A stretch of 5,610 nt of DNA from Ignavibacteriota bacterium. GTDB taxonomy: Bacteria > Bacteroidota > Ignavibacteria > Tepidaquicellales > Tepidaquicellaceae. Position 1 is the stretch's first letter; each line of letters opens with the position of its first letter. The position numbers and the translations under genes were made by a program. The notes beneath the pieces were generated by a model. It did not search any database and was not told where the DNA came from. It worked only from the letters and a program-made list of their open reading frames with translations. The stretch lies in assembly GCA_003135995.1 (NCBI GenBank), contig PNBM01000189.1:628-6237 (forward strand), in the 5' to 3' direction. Below are positions 1 through 4,041 of this stretch, in pieces.

Positions 1-2
1 CA

Positions 3-992
3 AGTGATGGGAGTGTTTTCCACACTACTAACGCAGGAACAACCTGGACTTTAATTCCAATGCCGAATCCCGTAACTACATTCATAAACGTAATTCATTT
101 TTTTAATCAAAATTCAGGTTTTATAATCGGCGACCCTGCATCATCAAACTGGTGTTACTACCGGACAACGAATGCAGGAGTAAACTGGAATGCATACGGT
201 ATTCCGGAAGTTGGTTCAATGGCAGGATGGAATAATTCATATTGCGCAATTGATACCGGGCATATCTGGTTTGGAACAAATGCCGCCTTAATTTATAAGG
301 GAGGATTCAGAAGTGGTTTTGTTTCGGTTCCTACTATTGGGCAGAATAGTTTCGGTGTAGCATTTGTAAACGCTTATACAGGATTAGCAAATATGGCAAA
401 TTCTTCCTATACAGTTATTCCAAATAATATCACTATAAACGGCGGAACGAACTGGACATCAGGATATACTCCGGCAGGAGTACAGTATGCGGCAAAAAAT
501 ATACCCGGTTCTTCTGTTGTATGGTCTTGTGGAGCAGGAAATACAGGCGGTACCATACTTTATAGTTCTGATAACGGTGTAAACTGGTCAACATATTTTG
601 CGATGAATGACATTGGTTACTGTATAACTTTTGCATCGCCGGGTCACGGTTGGGTCGGATGCACTTCGGGTACAATTTATGGATATTCAGCTCCGGATGA
701 AATCAAGAATAACATTACATCATCAACAACAAATTATATTTTGGAACAAAACTATCCGAATCCATTTAACCCTATTACAGTTATTAGTTATTCGTTATTG
801 GTTAATACTCATGTGCTACTGAAAGTATTTGATGTTATAGGTCAGGAAATTGCAACCCTTGTAGATGAATTTCAAAATGCAGGTAATCATAAAGTTCTAT
901 TTTCTAATAACCGGCTTTCAGGCGGAATATATTTTTATAAAATTTTCGCAGGTGATTTTATAGATGTGAAAAAAATGATACTTCTGAAGTAA
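3..992 (+). CDS. Asp-box (YCF48/BNR-like) beta-propeller protein with T9SS type A sorting domain, 5'-truncated
   Basis: The reading frame is open from the left edge (first whole codon at 3), so the ATG at 60 is probably internal and the true start lies outside the window. The visible part is 329 residues. Four Asp-box-like motifs follow the pattern [ST]-x-[ND]-x-G-x-x-W: around visible residues 8-15 (TTNAGTTW), 55-62 (TTNAGVNW), 144-151 (TINGGTNW) and 188-195 (SSDNGVNW). These mark blades of a propeller of the BNR/YCF48-like kind. From about residue 245 to the end there is a typical type IX secretion sorting domain: EQNYPNPFNP, then ISYSL, LKVFDVIGQEIATLVD, GGIYFYKI and a final KKMILLK. In known T9SS organisms this domain directs export across the outer membrane and is usually removed there. 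The protein is therefore inferred to be secreted or surface-attached. Its substrate or partner is unknown, and the missing N-terminus should carry a Sec signal peptide. Confidence 0.88.
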   Translation, partial: SDGSVFHTTNAGTTWTLIPMPNPVTTFINVIHFFNQNSGFIIGDPASSNWCYYRTTNAGVNWNAYGIPEVGSMAGWNNSYCAIDTGHIWFGTNAALIYKGGFRSGFVSVPTIGQNSFGVAFVNAYTGLANMANSSYTVIPNNITINGGTNWTSGYTPAGVQYAAKNIPGSSVVWSCGAGNTGGTILYSSDNGVNWSTYFAMNDIGYCITFASPGHGWVGCTSGTIYGYSAPDEIKNNITSSTTNYILEQNYPNPFNPITVISYSLLVNTHVLLKVFDVIGQEIATLVDEFQNAGNHKVLFSNNRLSGGIYFYKIFAGDFIDVKKMILLK

Positions 993-993
993 A

Positions 994-1029
994 TCACTGA
1001 TTAATCTGATTTCACTGATTACTCTGATT
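994..1029. repeat. Tandem 18-bp direct repeat, two copies
   Basis: Positions 994-1011 read TCACTGATTAATCTGATT and 1012-1029 read TCACTGATTACTCTGATT, differing at one base; a third copy begins (TCA) and then decays. Each 18-mer is itself two related 9-mers ending in TGATT. The array starts one base after the stop codon of the upstream gene. A shortened copy (CACTGATAATCTG) occurs at 3844-3856, so the unit is dispersed. Similar AATC/TGATT-phased repeats are, from memory, frequent between genes in environmental Bacteroidota. Its function is unknown. Confidence 0.75.
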
Positions 1030-1048
1030 TCAACTTTTTGCCGGTTAG

Positions 1049-1077
1049 TTTGTTGTTGATAAAATTGCATATCTTTA
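1049..1077 (+). promoter_or_regulatory. Candidate Bacteroidota-type promoter (weak)
   Basis: TTTG at 1049-1052 is followed after 17 nt by TATCTTTA at 1070-1077. The Bacteroidota vegetative consensus is a TTTG-like -33 box and a TAnnTTTG -7 box about 17-20 nt apart. The last base of the -7 box is mismatched. If active, it would give a leader of about 230 nt for the acyl-CoA dehydrogenase gene. The sequence is A/T-rich, so a chance match is possible. Confidence 0.25.
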
Positions 1078-1169
1078 ACGAAAAGATGAAATTTTTATTA
1101 AAAACATTTTCACTTTTAAATCAAACAGACTTTTGATAATTTAATTAGATATACACGGGACAGGATAAA

Positions 1170-1177
1170 TACATTTG
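1170..1177 (+). promoter_or_regulatory. Candidate -7 box TACATTTG upstream of the acyl-CoA dehydrogenase gene
   Basis: TACATTTG matches the Bacteroidota -7 consensus TAnnTTTG exactly. I see no good TTTG -33 box at the expected distance; the nearest (1132-1135) is too far upstream. A start site would fall near 1183, just before the palindrome cluster, leaving a leader of about 130 nt. Confidence 0.3.
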
Positions 1178-1190
1178 TAAAGATTTCAAC

Positions 1191-1265
1191 CTCTCCCCCA
1201 TCCCCGAGCGCTCTTCCCGATAAATCGGGATTTCGTAAAGGACACTCAACCTACAAGGAGAGAGG
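1191..1265. repeat. Nested palindrome cluster
   Basis: The core is TCCCGATAAATCGGGA at 1215-1230, a perfect 7-bp stem with a 2-nt centre. Next to it GAGCGCTC (1206-1213) is a perfect 8-bp palindrome. Outside these, CCTCTC at 1191-1196 pairs with GAGAGG at 1260-1265. The block is C-rich on the left and G-rich on the right, unlike the A/T-rich sequence around it. It could be a small dispersed repeat (REP/MITE-like), or a palindrome lying inside another repeat's arms. It could also fold in the leader RNA of the next gene. There is no T-tract, so a simple intrinsic terminator is unlikely. Confidence 0.5.
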
Positions 1266-1315
1266 AGGACAGGAAAATTTAGAAATTTAAAAGAATTAAT
1301 AATAAATATTTTTAT

Positions 1316-2491
1316 ATGGCATCAGAAAATTATAAAGGAGTTGATTATTACAATCTCGATGATATTTTCACCGATGAAGAAAAAGCTATCCGGGATACTG
1401 TTCGGGATTTCGTAAATAATGACGTGCTTCCTGTTATTGAAGAGTATAATCAGAAAATGAAATTTCCGGAACATTTAATTCCAAAGCTTGCGGAAATGGG
1501 TGTGTTCGGACCGACGCTGCCTGTTGAGTATGGTGGAATGGGTATAAATAATGTTGCATACGGATTGATAATGCAGGAGCTTGAAAGAGGCGATAGCGGC
1601 ATAAGGAGTTTTGCATCCGTACAATCAGGACTGGTAATGTTTCCTATTTTTACTTTCGGAAGTGAGGAACAAAAAAAATTCTGGCTTCCAAAACTTGCAG
1701 TGGGTGAAAAAATCGGATGTTTCGGATTAACAGAACCTGACTTCGGAAGCAATCCGGGAGGTATGATAACAAAAGCAGAAAAAGTTGAAGGCGGATATTT
1801 ATTAAATGGAGCGAAGATGTGGATTACTAACGGTACGCTTGCGGATGTTGCGGTAGTGTGGGCTAAACTCGACGGAAGAGTAAATGGTTTTCTGGTGGAA
1901 AAAGGAACTAAAGGATTTTCAGCACCGGAAATGAAAGGCAAATTATCTTTAAGAGCTTCAGTTACATCAGAACTTGTTTTCGAAGATTGTTTGATACCTG
2001 AAAAAAATATTTTACCAAATAGCAGAGGTTTGAAATCACCTCTGATGTGTCTTACGCAGGCGAGATATGGCATTGCATGGGGCGTGCTCGGTCTTGCAAT
2101 GGAATGCTACGATGCTGCATTGAATTATACAAAATCAAGAATTCAATTCGGAAAACCAATTGCATCATTCCAGATAACTCAGGAAAAACTTGTTTATATG
2201 CTGACGGAAATAACAAAAGCACAGTTGCTTGTATATCATCTTGCGAAATTAAAAGATTCGGGAAAAATGAGACCTCAGCAGGTTTCACTTGCCAAAAGGA
2301 ATAATTGTGAAATCGCGAAAAATATTGCGAGCATGGCAAGGGAAATGCTTGGTGCAAACGGTATACTCGATGAATATCCCGTTATGAGACACTTAAATAA
2401 TATTGAATCTGTTAAAACATATGAAGGCACACACGAGATGCATACATTAATACTTGGTGAAGATATAACAGGTATAGCTGCATTTGAATAA
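1316..2491 (+). CDS. gcdH: Glutaryl-CoA dehydrogenase-type acyl-CoA dehydrogenase
   Basis: This 391-residue FAD enzyme has the usual length for the acyl-CoA dehydrogenase family. Glutaryl-CoA dehydrogenase oxidises glutaryl-CoA and normally decarboxylates it to crotonyl-CoA in lysine and tryptophan breakdown, passing electrons to ETF. Diagnostic stretches are RSFASVQSGLVM (97-108), GCFGLTEPDFGS (134-145, FAD/acyl binding), MWITNG (168-173), ARYGIAWGVLG (249-259) and TYEGTHEMHTLILG (368-381). E370 is the expected catalytic base. From memory of the human mature numbering, E90, R97 and Y369 correspond to Glu87, Arg94 and Tyr369, which contact the glutaryl carboxylate. That favours this subfamily over a short-chain acyl-CoA dehydrogenase. 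The ATG at 1316 is chosen because an in-frame TAG lies at 1280-1282 with no other ATG between. There is no Shine-Dalgarno. No lysine-degradation or ETF gene is visible nearby, so the substrate is inferred from homology. Confidence 0.9.
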   Translation: MASENYKGVDYYNLDDIFTDEEKAIRDTVRDFVNNDVLPVIEEYNQKMKFPEHLIPKLAEMGVFGPTLPVEYGGMGINNVAYGLIMQELERGDSGIRSFASVQSGLVMFPIFTFGSEEQKKFWLPKLAVGEKIGCFGLTEPDFGSNPGGMITKAEKVEGGYLLNGAKMWITNGTLADVAVVWAKLDGRVNGFLVEKGTKGFSAPEMKGKLSLRASVTSELVFEDCLIPEKNILPNSRGLKSPLMCLTQARYGIAWGVLGLAMECYDAALNYTKSRIQFGKPIASFQITQEKLVYMLTEITKAQLLVYHLAKLKDSGKMRPQQVSLAKRNNCEIAKNIASMAREMLGANGILDEYPVMRHLNNIESVKTYEGTHEMHTLILGEDITGIAAFE

Positions 2492-2508
2492 AAGAACAAA
2501 TGACCCCT

Positions 2509-2534
2509 CATTCCCAATCCCCTGATTGGGAATG
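2509..2534. terminator. Perfect 11-bp hairpin after the acyl-CoA dehydrogenase gene; possible terminator or small repeat
   Basis: CATTCCCAATC (2509-2519) and GATTGGGAATG (2524-2534) form a perfect 11-bp stem with a CCCT loop, starting 17 nt after the stop codon. The location suits a terminator or an mRNA 3'-end stabiliser. However, neither strand has a T-tract after the stem, so it is not a standard intrinsic terminator. Its C-rich flank (ACCCCTC) recalls the block at 1191-1200, which suggests a dispersed repeat family. It lies inside the 80-nt gap before ispH, so it bears on whether the two genes share a transcript. Confidence 0.45.
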
Positions 2535-2571
2535 TCGCTGTAAACTGTATAATTAAACTAAATTAATTTCT

Positions 2572-3801
2572 ATGCGCGAATTTGAAATTCCAATATTCTA
2601 TATAAGTCCGCTAATTTCTAAAATTAAAAAAATCCGGCAGGATAAAGATCCACGGAAAAGGGACTATTCGCCGACGCTGCTCGATTTTGGTCCCGTAAGA
2701 TTTTTAATCGCAAGGCATTTTGGATTTTGTTATGGAGTGGAAAACGCTATTGAAATTTCATATAAAGCACTGGAAGAAAATCCGGATAGAAGAATATTTC
2801 TTCTGAGTGAAATGATACATAATCCCGAAGTGAATAATGATTTAAAAGGCAGAGGTGTAAAATTTATTATGGATACATCCGGTAATCAGTTAATAAACTG
2901 GGATGATTTAAATAATGAAGATGTTGTTATTATTCCTGCTTTCGGAACAACGATAGAAATCCAGAAAAAACTTTTAGAAATCGGATTAAACACTCTGGAA
3001 TATGACACGACCTGTCCGTTTGTAGAGAAAGTGTGGAACAGGGCTTCAATGCTGGGAGAATCAGACTTTACAATTATTGTTCACGGTAAGCACAAACACG
3101 AAGAAACAAGGGCAACGTTTTCACACAGTAAAGAAAATGCCCCGACAATCATAGTTCGCGATATTGAGGAAACAAGAATTCTTGGTAAAGCAATTAAGAA
3201 TGAAATTTCGAAAGAAGAATTTAATTCTTTGTTTAATGATAAATTTTCCGAAGGTTTTGACTTAGAAAAAGATTTATTAAAGATAGGCGTGGTGAACCAG
3301 ACAACAATGCTTGCTACAGAGACGGAAGCAATTGCAGAATATTTAAAAAATATAATGGTTGAAAAATTCGGAATCGATAACATCAGAGAACATTTTGCCG
3401 ATACACGGGATACATTGTGTTATGCGACTCATGATAACCAGCGTGCAACATTATCACTGCTCGAAGAAAAAGCAGACCTTGCAATAGTAGTAGGAGGATA
3501 CAATAGCTCGAATACGTCACATATAGTTGAATTGTGCAGAGAAAAGCTTCCAACATATTTTGTTTCATCTGCAAAGAAAATAATTTCAAAAGATAAGATA
3601 AGTCATTTTAATTTGCAAAATAAATTAGAAATTACATCCGAAAATTATCTTGATTACAAAAATCCCGTCACAATAATTTTAACAAGCGGGGCATCCTGTC
3701 CCGATTCTATCGTTGAAGAAGTAATGAATAAATTATTGTCATTTTTCGAAAATGTAAAAAGTACGGATGAAGTAATCTCAGAAGTTGTTGGCAATGTCTG
3801 A
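2572..3801 (+). CDS. ispH: 4-hydroxy-3-methylbut-2-enyl diphosphate reductase, long form
   Basis: IspH (LytB) is the cytoplasmic 4Fe-4S enzyme that reduces HMBPP to IPP and DMAPP, the last step of the MEP isoprenoid pathway. The three cluster cysteines are C53 (GFCYGVENAI), C148 (DTTCPFVEKVW) and C283 (DTLCYATHDNQ). Active-site equivalents of E. coli residues are H83 (IHN), H176 and E178 (HKHEET), the QTT at 243-245, SSN at 312-314, and S375 (SGAS). At 409 residues it is much longer than the roughly 316-residue E. coli enzyme. It has about 40 extra residues before the first cysteine motif and an extra segment of about 25 residues near 206-235. This is the long form seen in cyanobacteria and Bacteroidota. 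The ATG at 2572 is the first possible start, since an in-frame TAA lies at 2554-2556. No Shine-Dalgarno is present. It lies 80 nt after the acyl-CoA dehydrogenase gene. Confidence 0.95.
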   Translation: MREFEIPIFYISPLISKIKKIRQDKDPRKRDYSPTLLDFGPVRFLIARHFGFCYGVENAIEISYKALEENPDRRIFLLSEMIHNPEVNNDLKGRGVKFIMDTSGNQLINWDDLNNEDVVIIPAFGTTIEIQKKLLEIGLNTLEYDTTCPFVEKVWNRASMLGESDFTIIVHGKHKHEETRATFSHSKENAPTIIVRDIEETRILGKAIKNEISKEEFNSLFNDKFSEGFDLEKDLLKIGVVNQTTMLATETEAIAEYLKNIMVEKFGIDNIREHFADTRDTLCYATHDNQRATLSLLEEKADLAIVVGGYNSSNTSHIVELCREKLPTYFVSSAKKIISKDKISHFNLQNKLEITSENYLDYKNPVTIILTSGASCPDSIVEEVMNKLLSFFENVKSTDEVISEVVGNV

Positions 3802-3843
3802 AGAGTAGGCTTAAACTCCGGTATCGGCAAAACCAAATAATTA

Positions 3844-3856
3844 CACTGATAATCTG
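3844..3856. repeat. Partial copy of the 18-bp dispersed repeat
   Basis: CACTGATAATCTG matches CACTGATTAATCTG at 995-1008 with one T deleted. It lies about 40 nt after the ispH stop, the same kind of position as the tandem copies after the first gene. The match is short, so coincidence is not excluded. Confidence 0.35.
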
Positions 3857-3859
3857 GTA

Positions 3860-3867
3860 TAAGTTTG
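3860..3867 (+). promoter_or_regulatory. Candidate -7 box TAAGTTTG upstream of the flavoprotein gene
   Basis: TAAGTTTG matches the Bacteroidota -7 consensus TAnnTTTG exactly. No clear TTTG box is found 17-20 nt upstream. Transcription would begin near 3873, placing the long inverted repeat at 3881-3946 at the very 5' end of the RNA and giving a leader of about 170 nt. It is the best promoter candidate in the spacer, but the -33 element is missing. Confidence 0.3.
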
Positions 3868-3880
3868 TTAATTTAATTAT

Positions 3881-3946
3881 TCGCACAGAGCGAAAGGAAT
3901 TTCATATTCTGCAATAAAATATTGCATAGATTAGCAATCTGTGCGA
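3881..3946. repeat. 66-bp element with 9-bp terminal inverted repeats and an internal hairpin
   Basis: TCGCACAGA (3881-3889) and TCTGTGCGA (3938-3946) are perfect inverted repeats. Between them, TGCAATA (3910-3916) and TATTGCA (3920-3926) form a perfect 7-bp stem with a 3-nt AAA loop. The result would be a base stem with a nested hairpin. It may be a small non-autonomous mobile or dispersed repeat with terminal inverted repeats; no target-site duplication is obvious. It may instead be a folded leader RNA for the gene starting at 4042. It matches no riboswitch family I recognise. Confidence 0.5.
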
Positions 3947-3987
3947 TTCAGAACCTGTCATGGTTTTACAATCTCAGGAGGATGGAT

Positions 3988-4012
3988 ATTACAAAAAATT
4001 ATTTTTTGTAAT
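3988..4012 (+). promoter_or_regulatory. A/T-rich 11-bp hairpin in the leader of the flavoprotein gene
   Basis: ATTACAAAAAA (3988-3998) and TTTTTTGTAAT (4002-4012) are perfect inverted repeats around TTA. CGG and then five T residues (4016-4020) follow, and the start codon is 29 nt after the stem. The stem is weak, with a single G-C pair. It could be a late terminator for ispH, an attenuator for the next gene, or a structure affecting translation start. There is almost no room for a promoter between it and the ATG at 4042, so the downstream gene is probably transcribed through it. Confidence 0.4.
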
Positions 4013-4041
4013 CGGTTTTTAAAAATTAAATAAGTAAGTCA

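Larger units (their letters stand above)
993..1315. other. Intergenic spacer, no convincing gene
   Basis: This 323-nt spacer separates the secreted protein from the acyl-CoA dehydrogenase. Its left end holds a tandem 18-bp repeat, its middle is A/T-rich with two promoter-like boxes, and its right third (about 1190-1270) is a C/G-richer palindrome cluster; each is listed separately. The only ATG-led frame that drew attention is a 16-codon one at 1086-1136, too short to support. The final 45 nt before the next gene are almost pure A/T. Confidence 0.7.

Noticed and set aside
60..992. ATG at 60 as the true start of the first gene.
   Set aside because: The same frame is open back to the left edge and encodes another Asp-box (TTNAGTTW) there, so the gene begins outside the window.
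1086..1136. Sixteen-codon frame starting MKFLLKTFSLL, resembling the start of a signal peptide.
   Set aside because: It stops at once, has no ribosome binding site, and A/T-rich sequence yields such Lys/Leu/Phe codons by chance.
1215..1230. TCCCGATAAATCGGGA as an operator for a dimeric regulator.
   Set aside because: The symmetry would fit, but no regulator is encoded nearby and the palindrome sits inside a larger repeat-like block, so an operator call is unsupported.
1450..2073. 207-codon frame on the minus strand inside the acyl-CoA dehydrogenase gene.
   Set aside because: It lies wholly antisense to a strongly conserved gene, and its Ser/Pro-rich translation has no recognisable motif.
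2526..2553. Sigma70-like pair TTGGGA and TATAAT (16-nt spacer) before ispH.
   Set aside because: The -35 would lie inside the hairpin stem and is a poor match, and the inferred host group uses a different promoter consensus; TATAAT is expected often in such A/T-rich DNA.
3982..4011. Nine-codon frame (MDITKNYFL) overlapping the A/T hairpin, preceded by AGGAGG, as a leader peptide for attenuation.
   Set aside because: The AGGAGG touches the ATG with no spacing, which is too close to work as a ribosome binding site, and the peptide has no run of regulatory codons.
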